A stretch of 64,000 bases of DNA from Hydrogenophaga sp. BPS33 (GCF_009859475.1 NZ_CP044549.1:6129501-6193500); one strand, 5' to 3'. Shown: positions 36,435 through 45,277, counted from the stretch's first letter. Numbers and translations are program-made. The notes: generated from the letters alone by a model not told the origin.

Positions 36435-37310
36435 TCAGCGCTTCGCAACGCGCCCGCGAATGTCCACCAGCTTCGCCTGCAAGCGGCGCTGGTTGCCCGC
36501 ACCCACGCGCAGCAGCATCTTCTGCCCGGCAGACATCGATTGAAGTTTCGGGTCCGCGTACTCATAGCGCACCCACGGTCGGGTCGACGGCACCTCCCCC
36601 TTGACCTCCACCAGCACCACGGCCGGTGGCGCGGCGGGCACGGGCGTGGCGATGAGCTGGTCCAGCACCTGCACCAGGCGGTCATTGAAGTAGCGGCCCG
36701 GGAAGCCCAGTTCCTCGTACGCCTGCTGGAACAGCGGGTAGAGGCGTCGGTACAGCGCCACGGCCTGGCCCGTGTCCACCGATTCGACAAACCGCACGAA
36801 GGGCTCGTAGCGCGCGGCGTTGTCGGGGTGAATGGTTTGCGCGCTGCCGTCGGCGCTCTGGGCCGGGGAGAATTTCCCCGGGGTGGGGTTGACCGGCCAG
36901 ACCAGCACCGGCGCGTGCGAGCGCCCCAGGTTGTCCACCGTGGCCACCGTTCGCTTCACGAAGCCCTCGAGCTGCAGGAAGCGCAGCACGTTCGGGCGGC
37001 CCAGCAGTTCGCCCAGGCGCTCACCGACGTAAGGGTCGGCGTCGGCCAGCGCGGGCAGGGATGCGGGCTCGGCCACTGGCTCGCCGGCCGGAGGCTCCAC
37101 CGGGTGCTGAATGGCGGGCGCTGCGGGCTCGGCCGGCGCGGGCGGTGCGACGGGGGCGCTCGCCACCGGCGCAGGCTCAGGGGGGACTGGGGCCTGCCGG
37201 GCTTGGTAGTACTGCCAGCCGAAGTAGCCGGCCACAGCGAGCAGGAGCAAGGCCAACACGTACAGGGTCCAGTGGGGTTTGTCGTCTCGTTCAGGGTAGC
37301 GTGGTGGCAT
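36435..37310 (-). CDS. DUF3014 membrane-anchored protein
   Basis: 291 residues. One membrane helix near residues 15-35 (LYVLALLLLAVAGYFGWQYY) is followed by a Pro/Ala-rich linker to about residue 85 and a conserved C-terminal domain (YVGERLGELLG, EGFVKRTVATVDNLGR, RYEPFVRFVESVDT, GFPGRYFNDRLVQVLDQLI). This is the DUF3014 family, common in beta- and gammaproteobacteria, whose function is unknown. The C-terminal domain is expected in the periplasm. The neighbouring genes give no clue. Confidence 0.88.
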   Translation of the reverse strand: MPPRYPERDDKPHWTLYVLALLLLAVAGYFGWQYYQARQAPVPPEPAPVASAPVAPPAPAEPAAPAIQHPVEPPAGEPVAEPASLPALADADPYVGERLGELLGRPNVLRFLQLEGFVKRTVATVDNLGRSHAPVLVWPVNPTPGKFSPAQSADGSAQTIHPDNAARYEPFVRFVESVDTGQAVALYRRLYPLFQQAYEELGFPGRYFNDRLVQVLDQLIATPVPAAPPAVVLVEVKGEVPSTRPWVRYEYADPKLQSMSAGQKMLLRVGAGNQRRLQAKLVDIRGRVAKR

Positions 37311-37403
37311 GCCGCATCATCCGGGAAGGTCGCAAGACGGTCCATCCTACGCGCCTGCCTGTGTCCGGGCAAACGACGGCGAGATGCCGATCAAACCCAG
37401 ACA

Positions 37404-37437
37404 GAGGAGACGGTGTGCAACCGGCACACCGTTCCTC
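37404..37437 (-). terminator. Hairpin downstream of the Hsp20 pair, possible terminator
   Basis: Arms GAGGA-ACGGTGTGC / GCACACCGT-TCCTC (14 pairs, one bulged base, AACCG loop) lie 31 bases beyond the stop of the second Hsp20 gene and before the DUF3014 gene. There is no T-run on the minus strand, so it may be a stabilising or Rho-assisted structure. Confidence 0.45.
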
Positions 37438-37468
37438 CATGCCCTGCTTGGCTATCAGCAGTCGCGCA

Positions 37469-37894
37469 TCAAGCGACCTGCACCTCGATGCGCCTGGGTT
37501 GCGCGTGCTCGGCTTTGGGAATGCGCAGTTTCAGCACGCCCTGGGCCAGCTCCGCAGACACCTTCTCGGCATCGAGCTCCTTGCTCAAGGTGAACACCCG
37601 CCGAAACCGGGCCAGGTTCACCTCGGTGTGGTGCGAGGCCAGCCCTTCGGGGGCCGTCAGGTCGGACTCGGCCTCGATGGTCAAGGTGTCCGACTCCACA
37701 TGGAGATTGAGCTTCTCCTTGCTCACGCCGGGCAGGTCTGCGTAGAGCGTGATGCCGTTGCTGTCTTCCACCACGTCCACGGGCGGCGTGAGGGCGGCGT
37801 CGCTGTATTGGGTGCGTGGTTGTTCCTGCGAAGCCGCCGGCGCGGGGTTGCTGTTGTTGCTGCCGCTGGCGGTGGTCTGTACATCGTTGCGCAT
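37469..37894 (-). CDS. Small heat-shock protein, Hsp20/alpha-crystallin (second of two)
   Basis: 141 residues from the ATG at 37894, which has GGAG upstream. A polar, disordered N-terminus of about 40 residues (Gln/Asn/Ser-rich) leads into an alpha-crystallin domain: PPVDVVEDSNGITLYADLPG, SDTLTIEAES, FRRVFTLSKELDAEKVSAELAQGVLKLRIPK. The conserved A-x-L-x-x-G-V-L-x-L-x-I-P signature is complete. ATP-independent chaperones of this type hold unfolded proteins during stress. It follows the first Hsp20 gene by 22 bases and is surely co-transcribed with it. Confidence 0.93.
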   Translation of the reverse strand: MRNDVQTTASGSNNSNPAPAASQEQPRTQYSDAALTPPVDVVEDSNGITLYADLPGVSKEKLNLHVESDTLTIEAESDLTAPEGLASHHTEVNLARFRRVFTLSKELDAEKVSAELAQGVLKLRIPKAEHAQPRRIEVQVA

Positions 37895-37916
37895 GGCTGT
37901 GACTCCTTTCTTTCTC

Positions 37917-38354
37917 TCATTGGATGGCGATGCGGCGCGGCTGGGCGGAAGCGCGCCGCTGGATGGAGATGTGCAACACGCCATCTCGCAGCTTCGCAGA
38001 GACCTGTTCGGGGTCGGCGTCATCGGGCAGGGTCACGACGCGGCGGAAGCGGCCTGCGAAGCGCTCGTTGATGTGCACCGCGTTCTTGGCGTCCGACGTG
38101 GGCAGGGGGCTCTTGCGTTCACCGGCGATGGTGAGCACGCCGCGCTCCAGGTTGACCTCCAGCGACGACTGGTCGATGCCTGGCGCAAAGGCATAGATCT
38201 CGATCGTCTGGGGAGTGCCGCCCACGTTGAGGGCGGGAAAGCCGTGGCGTGCGAAGCCACGAATGGTGGGAGACAGATCGAAGGCCTGCTGCATATCGCG
38301 CTGCAGGCGATCCATCTCCGCGAGCATATCGCGAGGGAACAAGGATCGGTACAT
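37917..38354 (-). CDS. Small heat-shock protein, Hsp20/alpha-crystallin (first of two)
   Basis: 145 residues from the ATG at 38354, chosen because GGAGG precedes it. The N-terminus (MYRSLFPRDMLAEMDRLQRDMQ) resembles that of class A bacterial sHsps. The alpha-crystallin domain contains TIEIYAFAPGID, RGVLTIAGERK and the end signature AKLRDGVLHISIQRR. Paired sHsps of different type often form mixed oligomers (family knowledge). A sigma-32-like promoter lies 65 bases upstream, so heat-shock control is likely. Confidence 0.93.
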   Translation of the reverse strand: MYRSLFPRDMLAEMDRLQRDMQQAFDLSPTIRGFARHGFPALNVGGTPQTIEIYAFAPGIDQSSLEVNLERGVLTIAGERKSPLPTSDAKNAVHINERFAGRFRRVVTLPDDADPEQVSAKLRDGVLHISIQRRASAQPRRIAIQ

Positions 38355-38418
38355 GGCGAAACCTCCATTCAAGGGTTGAACAGAGCGCCGGAGGCGTCTC
38401 CAGCGCGTCCGGAGGGGG

Positions 38419-38446
38419 AGATAGGCGTTGTTGGGGGAATTTCAAG
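38419..38446 (-). promoter_or_regulatory. Sigma-32-like heat-shock promoter for the Hsp20 pair
   Basis: On the minus strand CTTGAA (38446-38441) is followed after 15 bases by CCTATCT (38425-38419). This closely fits the heat-shock sigma factor pattern CTTGAA-N(11-16)-CCCATNT. It is correctly placed and oriented in front of the first Hsp20 start. Confidence 0.68.
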
Positions 38447-38626
38447 AGGGGGTTTTGGGCTCTGGCCTTTGCTGGCGAAGAGCAGGAACTGCAGGAGAGG
38501 CTGGGCAAGCTTTCTGGACCTCCATTGATCCATGTCAAGCCCGGCTCCGAAGGTCGGGTCGCATGCACGGACGCGTTTCCACAATGCAGGTCTGTCACGC
38601 GCTCATCTGCCTTGAAAGAACTTCCC

Positions 38627-38950
38627 ATGAAACACCCCCCCTGTTTGCGCCATGGCCTGTTGGCGCTGTCATTCAGCCTGGCTGCGCTGCCCGCCCTGGC
38701 CGACGATGACTGCGAGGCGCCGCTGAATCGCTGGCAGTCACGCGATGCTGTGCGGCAGATGGCGGTTGCACAGGGCTGGCAGATCCAGCGGCTGAAGATC
38801 GACGACGGCTGCTACGAAGTGCGGGGCACGGATGCCCTGGGCCGCACCTTCAAGGCCCGGATCGATCCGGAGACCCTGAAGGTGTTGAAGCTGAAGCAGG
38901 ACGACCACCCAAGAGCCCGCGATCACGATCGCGATCGCAATGCCGAATAA
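38627..38950 (+). CDS. Secreted PepSY-domain protein
   Basis: 107 residues. A signal peptide (LLALSFSLAALPALA-DD) is followed by a single PepSY-like domain: SRDAVRQMAVAQGWQIQRLKIDDGCYEVRGTDALGRTFKARIDPETLKVLKL. It ends in an Arg/Asp/His-rich tail. The two cysteines (DDDCEAP and DDGCYEV) may form a disulfide. PepSY proteins next to flavin-transferase genes are often parts of extracytoplasmic electron-transfer or metal-responsive systems. It starts a four-gene cluster with DUF2271, PepSY/flavodoxin reductase and ApbE. Confidence 0.85.
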   Translation: MKHPPCLRHGLLALSFSLAALPALADDDCEAPLNRWQSRDAVRQMAVAQGWQIQRLKIDDGCYEVRGTDALGRTFKARIDPETLKVLKLKQDDHPRARDHDRDRNAE

Positions 38951-38975
38951 CCACCATTCCAACCGGAGAATCACC

Positions 38976-39452
38976 ATGTCCAGATCCCTTTTGACCCTTC
39001 TGGCCACCGCTTGTGCGACGGCCCTTCCCGCTCTTGCGCACAGCCGTCCACTCACGCTGACCGCCCAGCTCAAGAACTACGGCGGCGACGGCGCCTACCT
39101 GGCGGCGTACCTGACCGATGCCAAGGGGGCCTATGTGCGAACGCTGTGGGTCGCTGGCGGCAAGGCCAAGTACCACAAGCACTTGTCCGACTGGAGCCGC
39201 CTTTCGGCTGGTGACACCAAGCGGCTGGACGGCGTCACTGGCGCCAGCGTGGGCGCGGGGCGAACACTCAAGGTCACAGCCGATCTGGCCGATGCGCTGA
39301 TCGACGCAGGCTATGAGATCCGCATCGACGCCGCGGTAGAAGACATGCGCGACAGCCCTTCGGAGGTCCGCATACCGCTGTCCACCGCCAACGCCGGCAA
39401 GCCACAGCCCGGCAAGCAATACATCCAGTCCGTGAACTTCGAGTTCAAGTAA
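38976..39452 (+). CDS. DUF2271 periplasmic protein, candidate flavinylated carrier
   Basis: 158 residues from the ATG at 38976 (CCGGAGAA upstream). A signal peptide ends near residue 23 (ALPALAHS). The mature domain is DUF2271: LTAQLKNYGGDGAYLAAYLTDAKGAYVRTLWV, then KHLSDWSRLSAGDT. Residues 85-91 read DGVTGAS, which matches the Thr-containing pattern (D-x-x-T-G-A-T/S) that ApbE uses to attach FMN covalently to proteins such as NqrC and RnfG. Thr88 would be the acceptor. With an ApbE gene three places on, I infer an FMN-carrying periplasmic redox protein. Confidence 0.85.
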   Translation: MSRSLLTLLATACATALPALAHSRPLTLTAQLKNYGGDGAYLAAYLTDAKGAYVRTLWVAGGKAKYHKHLSDWSRLSAGDTKRLDGVTGASVGAGRTLKVTADLADALIDAGYEIRIDAAVEDMRDSPSEVRIPLSTANAGKPQPGKQYIQSVNFEFK

Positions 39453-39462
39453 AGGGCCTCGC

Positions 39463-41670
39463 GTGAGTTGGAAAGCCATCCACCGCTGGCTGGGTCTGAC
39501 GGTGGGCTGCCTGGCCGTGGTGCTGGGCGTCACCGGCGCCGTTCTGACGATCGATCCCGTGCAACAGGCGTGGCAGGCCCCCGCCGCACCGGGCGATTTG
39601 CCTGTGGCCACGCTGGTGGAGCGCGTCACGCGCACCGTTCCGACAGCGGAAGAAATTCGCCACCTGCCCTCGGGTGCCATCGTGGTGTTCAGCTTTGCTG
39701 GCGATCAACCGCAGGCAACTTACGTCGATCCGGCCGATGGCCGGGTGCTGAGTGCCTGGCAAGCCTCGTCGCTGCCGCGCTGGGTGAAGAACCTGCACCG
39801 CTCGCTGCTGATGGGCGACGCCGGGCGCTGGGGTGCTGCGGGCGTTGCGCTGGCCATGGCCTTGGTGTGCATTTCTGCCCTGGTGCTGCTGCTGCGCCGC
39901 ATGGGTGGCTGGCGGCGGTTGGCGGCGCGGGTGCGCGGTTCGCTGGCGCAACGCATCCATGTGGTCGCGGGTCGCGTGGTGCTCGCCGTTTTGTGCCTGA
40001 CGTCGCTCACGGCGCTGACCATGAGCGCATCGACCCTGGGGCTGGTGGTTCTCGATTCCAGGACCGAGCCTGATGTGCTTTCGGTGGTTTCCGGCCAGCC
40101 GGCCTTGCGTGGCGAGCAACTGGTCACGATGCAAAACCTGGCCGTGAAGGACCTGCGCAAGCTGAATTTTCCCGGCACCACCGATCCGGAGGACACGTGG
40201 AAGGTCACCACCGCCCAAGGTCAAGGCTGGATCGATCGGTATTCGGGGCAGATGCTGGTCTGGCAAGACGCCACCGTGGCGCAGCGCGTCAACCACCTGG
40301 CCGTGGTGCTGCATACGGGCGAAGCGTCCTGGCCCTGGGCCGTGGTGCTCGGGTGCGTGGGTGCCAGCGTGCTGCTGTTCTGGCTGTCGGGCGTGGTCCT
40401 CTGGTGGCAAGCACGTCGCCTGGAACCACACATCACGGGCAACGCCCCGCTGGCGCAGGCCGACGTGCTCATCTACGTGGCCAGCGAAGGGGGCAGCACC
40501 TGGGGCTTTGCCCAAACGCTGCAAGACGCGCTGAGCCAGGTTGGCCACCGCGTGCACACCAGCGCGCTGGAGAACTTTCAAACGACGGCCGCCACGCGGC
40601 AGGTGTTCGTGCTGGCCGCCACCTATGGTGAAGGCCAGGCCCCGGCCCATGCCAGCCATGCCCTGGAGCACATCGCCAAGCTCAAGGCCAACGCCGTGCC
40701 GGTGACGGTGCTTGGCTTTGGCGACCGGCAGTTCCCAACCTTCTGTGCCTTTGCCGAAACGCTGGACCAGAAACTGCGCGCGCTGGGCTGGCTCTCGCTG
40801 CTGCCGCTCGAATGCATCCACCAACAGTCCGGCCAACAGTTCGCGCTCTGGGGCGTTGCCCTGGCACAAGCGCTGGGCGAACCCTTGGTGCTGGAGCATG
40901 CGCCGCGCGTGCCCCCCGCCACAGCACTCACGCTCATAGCGCGACAGGACTACAGCAGTGGCGCCGGACCGGCCACTGCGATCCTGCGCTTTGCGTGGCC
41001 TGCACAGAGCCTGGGCGCACGCCTGCGCGGGCACGGCCTGGCGCGGTTTGCGGCGGGCGACCTCGTGGGCATCTTGCCGCCGGGATCGGCCGTGCCGCGT
41101 TACTACTCGCTGGCCTCGGGCCAGGAAGATGGGTTTCTGGAAATCTGCGCGCGGCAGATGGCCGGCGGTCTGTGCTCCACGCACTTGCTGGGCCTGAAGA
41201 TGGGGGACAGCATCACCGCCTTCATCCGGTCCAACCCTGGTTTTGCATTGCCGCGAACGCGTCGGCCTGTGCTGCTGATCGGGGCGGGCACCGGCGTGGC
41301 GCCGCTGGCGGGCTTCATCCGCCGCAACGACAGACACCGTCCCATGCATCTTTACTTTGGCGGGCGCGATCCGGCACGCGACTTCTACTTCGGCCCCGAC
41401 ATCCAGCACTGGCTCGTTGAAGGGCGCCTGACGACGTTGCACACGGCCTTCTCGCGCGTGCCAGAAGGCGGCGGCTATGTGCAGGACGCCCTGCGCCGGG
41501 ATGCCGAGAGCCTGCGCGATTGGATGATGCGGGGCGCCCTCGTGCGTGTCTGCGGCGGGCGCGCCATGGCGCAGGGCGTGGCCGAGGCGCTGGACGCGGT
41601 GCTGGCGCCACTGCAACTGAGCGTGGCCAAGCTCAAAGCCAGCGAGCGCTATGCCGAAGATGTCTTCTGA
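39463..41670 (+). CDS. PepSY membrane protein fused to a flavodoxin/sulfite-reductase-type flavoprotein reductase
   Basis: 735 residues from a GTG at 39463 (AAAGGG upstream). The first 330 residues carry PepSY-type segments and about four membrane helices (start KAIHRWLGLTVGCLAVVLGVTGA; others near 130-148, 168-190 and 288-315). A flavodoxin domain follows (IYVASEGGSTWG near 337), then an FAD-binding domain (RYYSLAS near 546, GGLCSTHL) and an NAD(P)H-binding domain (LLIGAGTGVAPLAGF near 606). This layout would move electrons from cytosolic NAD(P)H through FAD and FMN across the membrane to periplasmic acceptors such as the DUF2271 protein. Confidence 0.9.
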   Translation: MSWKAIHRWLGLTVGCLAVVLGVTGAVLTIDPVQQAWQAPAAPGDLPVATLVERVTRTVPTAEEIRHLPSGAIVVFSFAGDQPQATYVDPADGRVLSAWQASSLPRWVKNLHRSLLMGDAGRWGAAGVALAMALVCISALVLLLRRMGGWRRLAARVRGSLAQRIHVVAGRVVLAVLCLTSLTALTMSASTLGLVVLDSRTEPDVLSVVSGQPALRGEQLVTMQNLAVKDLRKLNFPGTTDPEDTWKVTTAQGQGWIDRYSGQMLVWQDATVAQRVNHLAVVLHTGEASWPWAVVLGCVGASVLLFWLSGVVLWWQARRLEPHITGNAPLAQADVLIYVASEGGSTWGFAQTLQDALSQVGHRVHTSALENFQTTAATRQVFVLAATYGEGQAPAHASHALEHIAKLKANAVPVTVLGFGDRQFPTFCAFAETLDQKLRALGWLSLLPLECIHQQSGQQFALWGVALAQALGEPLVLEHAPRVPPATALTLIARQDYSSGAGPATAILRFAWPAQSLGARLRGHGLARFAAGDLVGILPPGSAVPRYYSLASGQEDGFLEICARQMAGGLCSTHLLGLKMGDSITAFIRSNPGFALPRTRRPVLLIGAGTGVAPLAGFIRRNDRHRPMHLYFGGRDPARDFYFGPDIQHWLVEGRLTTLHTAFSRVPEGGGYVQDALRRDAESLRDWMMRGALVRVCGGRAMAQGVAEALDAVLAPLQLSVAKLKASERYAEDVF

Positions 41671-42643
41671 AACGGCCGTGACTTGCAAGCGCACCACCCT
41701 GCACGGTCCGACCATGGGCACGCGTTGGTCGGCCACGGTCGACACCGACAACACCATGGACCTCGAAGCCCTGCGCCAGGACCTCGCCACTGCGGTGGAG
41801 CAGGTGGATGAGCAGATGTCGCCCTGGAAACCGGACAGCGACCTCATGCGCCTGAACCGGGCGCCCGTGGGCACCTGGGTGGATCTGTCCGCTGACATCG
41901 TGGATGTGCTGGACTGTGCGCTCGAGTTCCAGCGCCTGAGTGCCGGTGCATTCGATCCGTGCGTTGGGGAACTGGTCGATGCCTGGGGCTTCGGCGCAGT
42001 GCGCGACACACCCGACGCGGACGCGATCCGCGCCGCACGCCAGCCCGAGGCGCATGCAGGGCCTGGGAGCATCGAGCTGGAAAGGCCCGCCGGCCGTGCC
42101 CGCAAGCGCCGGTCCTTGCAGCTCGACCTGTGCGGCATTGCCAAGGGCTACGCGGTGGACCGCATGGTCACGGTGCTGCAACAGCATGGTGTGCGGCACG
42201 CACTGGCCGCGCTGGACGGAGAGCTTCGCGCGGTGGGTCGCCAGGCCAGCGGCGCGCCCTGGGCCGTGGCGCTCGAACGCCCCGAGGTGGGGCTGCGCGC
42301 GGTGCAGGGTGTCATCGAGCTGGAGGACCTGGCCGTGGCCACCTCGGGCGACTACCGGCGCTGCTTGCAGGTGGGCGAAGCGCGCCTGGCCCACACCATG
42401 GACGCGCGCCGCCGCGCGCCGGTGAACAACGCAGTGGCGTCGGTCACCGTGCTGGCGCGTACCTGCATGCACGCAGACGCCTGGGCCACGGCCTTGCTGG
42501 TGGCAGGCTCCGACGAAGGTCTAGCCATGGCCCAGCGCATGGGGTTGGACGTGCTGTTCCTGGTGCGCCGTGCAGAAGGTTTGGTGGAGCTGGGACTGGG
42601 CCGGTTTGGCCGGTTTGGCAGGTCCGCAGCCCTGTCAAAGTGA
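41651..42643 (+). CDS. apbE: FAD:protein FMN transferase (ApbE family)
   Basis: 330 residues. ApbE moves FMN from FAD to a Thr in target proteins. Family motifs seen: GPTMGTRWSA, the DQMSPWKPDSDLMRLNR region, LCGIAKGYAVDRM, ATSGDYRR followed by LAHTMDARRRAP, and the metal-site region TCMHADAWATALLV. The usual His-x-Ile-Asp-Pro is here HTMDA, a small deviation. No signal peptide is obvious, so flavin transfer might occur in the cytosol before export, or an alternative export route is used. It overlaps the reductase gene by 20 bases; a second start at 41660 is possible. Confidence 0.92.
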   Translation: MPKMSSETAVTCKRTTLHGPTMGTRWSATVDTDNTMDLEALRQDLATAVEQVDEQMSPWKPDSDLMRLNRAPVGTWVDLSADIVDVLDCALEFQRLSAGAFDPCVGELVDAWGFGAVRDTPDADAIRAARQPEAHAGPGSIELERPAGRARKRRSLQLDLCGIAKGYAVDRMVTVLQQHGVRHALAALDGELRAVGRQASGAPWAVALERPEVGLRAVQGVIELEDLAVATSGDYRRCLQVGEARLAHTMDARRRAPVNNAVASVTVLARTCMHADAWATALLVAGSDEGLAMAQRMGLDVLFLVRRAEGLVELGLGRFGRFGRSAALSK

Positions 42644-45277
42644 AGGCCGTCGGCGGGCCCATTTGATGCCTTCGAACCACAGCACGCTCAGCAATCCCAG
42701 ACCGCAGGCGGCGGCCAGCTCGTGCAACGGCAGGGGTGCGAAGCGCAGCACCGCCACCGCCCAGGGAACGTAGAGCGAAGCCAGCAACAGCGCACTGGCC
42801 AGTCCCAACACACCCCACAGCGTGCGGTTGGGCGTGCGCAGCGTTGCCCACAGCGAGCGGGTGGTCGAACGGTTGGAGAGGATCAGGGCCAGGTTGCCCA
42901 CGACCAGGGTGGCAAACGCAAAGGCCCGCGCCTCGGGTTCGGGGATGCGCGCACTGGCCCATGCGAACGCGGCCATGACCACGGCCAGCACACCCAGCCC
43001 CTGAACCAGCGCCAGCAGCAGCGTGGTGCCGCCAAACAGGGGGGTGGTCGCATCCCGCGGCGGGCGCTGCATCACATCGGCTTCTGCCGGCTCGTTCTCG
43101 AAAGCCACCGAGCAGGCGGGATCGATGATGAGCTCCAGCAAGGCAATGTGCATCGGGTAGAGCAGGGCCGGCCAGCCCAACAGCACCGGCAGCATCGCCA
43201 TGCCGGCGATGGGAACGTGCACCGCCAGGATGTACGACATGGCCTTGCGAAGGTTGTCGAAGATCCTGCGTCCCAGGCGCACCGACGCGACGATGGCCGC
43301 GAAGTTGTCGTCGATCAGCACGAGCGAAGCCGACTCGCGGGCCACGTCGGTGCCGCGTTTGCCCATGGCCACACCCACGTGCGCCGCGCGCAGCGCCGGC
43401 GCGTCGTTGACGCCGTCGCCCGTCATCGCGACGATGTCGCCCCGCGCCTTCAGCGCCTGGACGATGCGCAACTTCTGCTCGGGCGCGATGCGTGCGCAAA
43501 CGCTGACGGTGGCCATGCGTTCGCGCAGTGCCCCATCGTCCAGCCCCGCGATCTCGTCGCCGGTGAGCACGTCACCGTCGCGCCCGGCCAACCCAGCATG
43601 TTGGGCGATGGCCCGTGCCGTGGCCGGGTAGTCACCGGTGATCATGACCACACGAATGCCGGCGGCGCGGCACTCGGCCACAGCGGCGGGCACTTCTGCG
43701 CGCATCGGATCGGCCAGCCCGAGCAAGCCGATGAACTCGAAATCGAAGCCGTGCTCGTCTGTCGGCCAGTCCTGGCCTTCAAACGATCCGCTCGCGACAG
43801 CCAGCACGCGCAGCCCCTGGGCCGCCAGCGTCTCCACCGCGCTGCCGACATGGGCCCTCTGCGCATCGTCGAGGTGGCACAGGTCCATCACCGCCTCCGG
43901 CGCACCCTTGGCGGCAACTGTCTGGACACCGTCACCCGGCGCTGCCCACACGTGCGACATCGCCCGCAGCGCCGGGCTGAGCGCGTAGGTGCGAACCAGA
44001 CGCCAGTTCCGGTGCAGGTGTTCGGTGTCCGTGAGGAAGCGCTGACCGAGTTGATGGAAGGCCTTCTCCATCGGGTCGAACGGGTCGATCACGCTGGCCA
44101 GGATCGCGTGCTCCACCAGCGCGTGAAAGGCCTCGGGCAACCGGTCTTCGGTCCGCGCATTCAGTGCGAGGCTCTCGCTCAGATCGACACCGCCGGCGAC
44201 CAGGTTCGTCACCGTCATGCGGTTCTCCGTCAGCGTGCCCGTCTTGTCGGTGCAGAGCACGGTGGTGGCGCCCAGCGTCTCGATGGCATTGATGCGACGG
44301 GTGAGCACACCTTCCCGGGACAGTCGGCGCGCGCCGAGCGCCGGAAACACCGTCAGCACCACCGGGTACTCCTCGGGCAACAAGGCCATGGCCAGGGCAA
44401 TGCCCGCCAGCAGGGCTTGCAGCCAGTCGCCCTTGATCAACCCGTGCGTCAGGATCAGCAGCAGGCTGAGCGTCAGCGCCAGCAAGGCGAGGTTGCGCAC
44501 CAGCCGTGTGGTCTGCTTTTGCAGCGGCGAGCGCTCGTTCTCCACGGTGCTCAGCGAGGTACCGATGCGGCCGATCTCGCTGCGCTGGCCCGTGGCTGTC
44601 ACACAGGCCAGCGCATTGCCCTGCACGATCAGCGTGCCCGCGTACACCCAAGGCAGATCGTCACCGCCCGGCACCTGGCGCTTGGCGCCGGACGCCTTCC
44701 CCGATGCAGCCTGTTCATCGGCCTTTGCCACCCGCTTGCCCACCGGAACAGCCTCACCTGTCAGCAGCGATTCATCGGCCCTTACGCCATCAGCAGACAC
44801 CAGCAGCGCATCGGCCGGAACACGGTCGCCTTCGCTCAGCTTGAGCAGGTCGCCGCGAACCACGTCGCGCCCGGCAATGCGCTGGGGTTGTCCGTCGCGA
44901 ATGACCAGCGCGCGCGGGCTCGTGAGGTCACGCAACGCTTCTATGGCCCGCTCGGTCTTGCCTTCTTGGTACAGCGTGAGCCCCACGGTGACCGCCACGA
45001 ACCCGAAGAGCGTCAGACCCTCCTGCAGGTCCCCGAAGGCGAGGTACAGGGTGCCTGCTGCGAGCAGCAAAAGGAACATCGGCTCCCGCACCGTTCCCAC
45101 AGCGATGGACAGCAGGGAGCGGCGCTGTCCACCGGGCAGCGCGTTGGGGCCGTCTTCGGTCAGGCGCTGGGCAGCCTGGGCTGCGGAGAGACCCGATTCG
45201 AGGAGGGCCGCATCGGCTGACACCTCGATGGGGGACACCGCGCCGGGTTCGGCCAGATCAGCTTGGGTCGCAGTCAT
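42635..45277 (-). CDS. P-type cation-transporting ATPase (P2-like, ion unknown)
   Basis: 880 residues. All P-type landmarks are present: actuator loop LLTGEAVPVG near residue 172, phosphorylation motif DKTGTLTEN near 342, nucleotide-binding KGAPEAV, and hinge MTGDGVNDAP near 617, with about ten membrane helices. The architecture is that of P2 (calcium/cation) pumps. However, the helix-4 ion site is LPEEYPVV instead of PEG[L/I]P, and helix 6 reads LIIDPACSVAFE, so calcium specificity cannot be assumed. Its 3' end overlaps the convergent apbE gene by nine bases. Confidence 0.92.
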   Translation of the reverse strand: MTATQADLAEPGAVSPIEVSADAALLESGLSAAQAAQRLTEDGPNALPGGQRRSLLSIAVGTVREPMFLLLLAAGTLYLAFGDLQEGLTLFGFVAVTVGLTLYQEGKTERAIEALRDLTSPRALVIRDGQPQRIAGRDVVRGDLLKLSEGDRVPADALLVSADGVRADESLLTGEAVPVGKRVAKADEQAASGKASGAKRQVPGGDDLPWVYAGTLIVQGNALACVTATGQRSEIGRIGTSLSTVENERSPLQKQTTRLVRNLALLALTLSLLLILTHGLIKGDWLQALLAGIALAMALLPEEYPVVLTVFPALGARRLSREGVLTRRINAIETLGATTVLCTDKTGTLTENRMTVTNLVAGGVDLSESLALNARTEDRLPEAFHALVEHAILASVIDPFDPMEKAFHQLGQRFLTDTEHLHRNWRLVRTYALSPALRAMSHVWAAPGDGVQTVAAKGAPEAVMDLCHLDDAQRAHVGSAVETLAAQGLRVLAVASGSFEGQDWPTDEHGFDFEFIGLLGLADPMRAEVPAAVAECRAAGIRVVMITGDYPATARAIAQHAGLAGRDGDVLTGDEIAGLDDGALRERMATVSVCARIAPEQKLRIVQALKARGDIVAMTGDGVNDAPALRAAHVGVAMGKRGTDVARESASLVLIDDNFAAIVASVRLGRRIFDNLRKAMSYILAVHVPIAGMAMLPVLLGWPALLYPMHIALLELIIDPACSVAFENEPAEADVMQRPPRDATTPLFGGTTLLLALVQGLGVLAVVMAAFAWASARIPEPEARAFAFATLVVGNLALILSNRSTTRSLWATLRTPNRTLWGVLGLASALLLASLYVPWAVAVLRFAPLPLHELAAACGLGLLSVLWFEGIKWARRRPSL

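Noticed and set aside
42722..45220. 832-codon plus-strand open frame opposite the P-type ATPase
   Set aside because: Low-complexity Arg/His/Gln sequence with no motif, while the minus strand has all P-type ATPase signatures.
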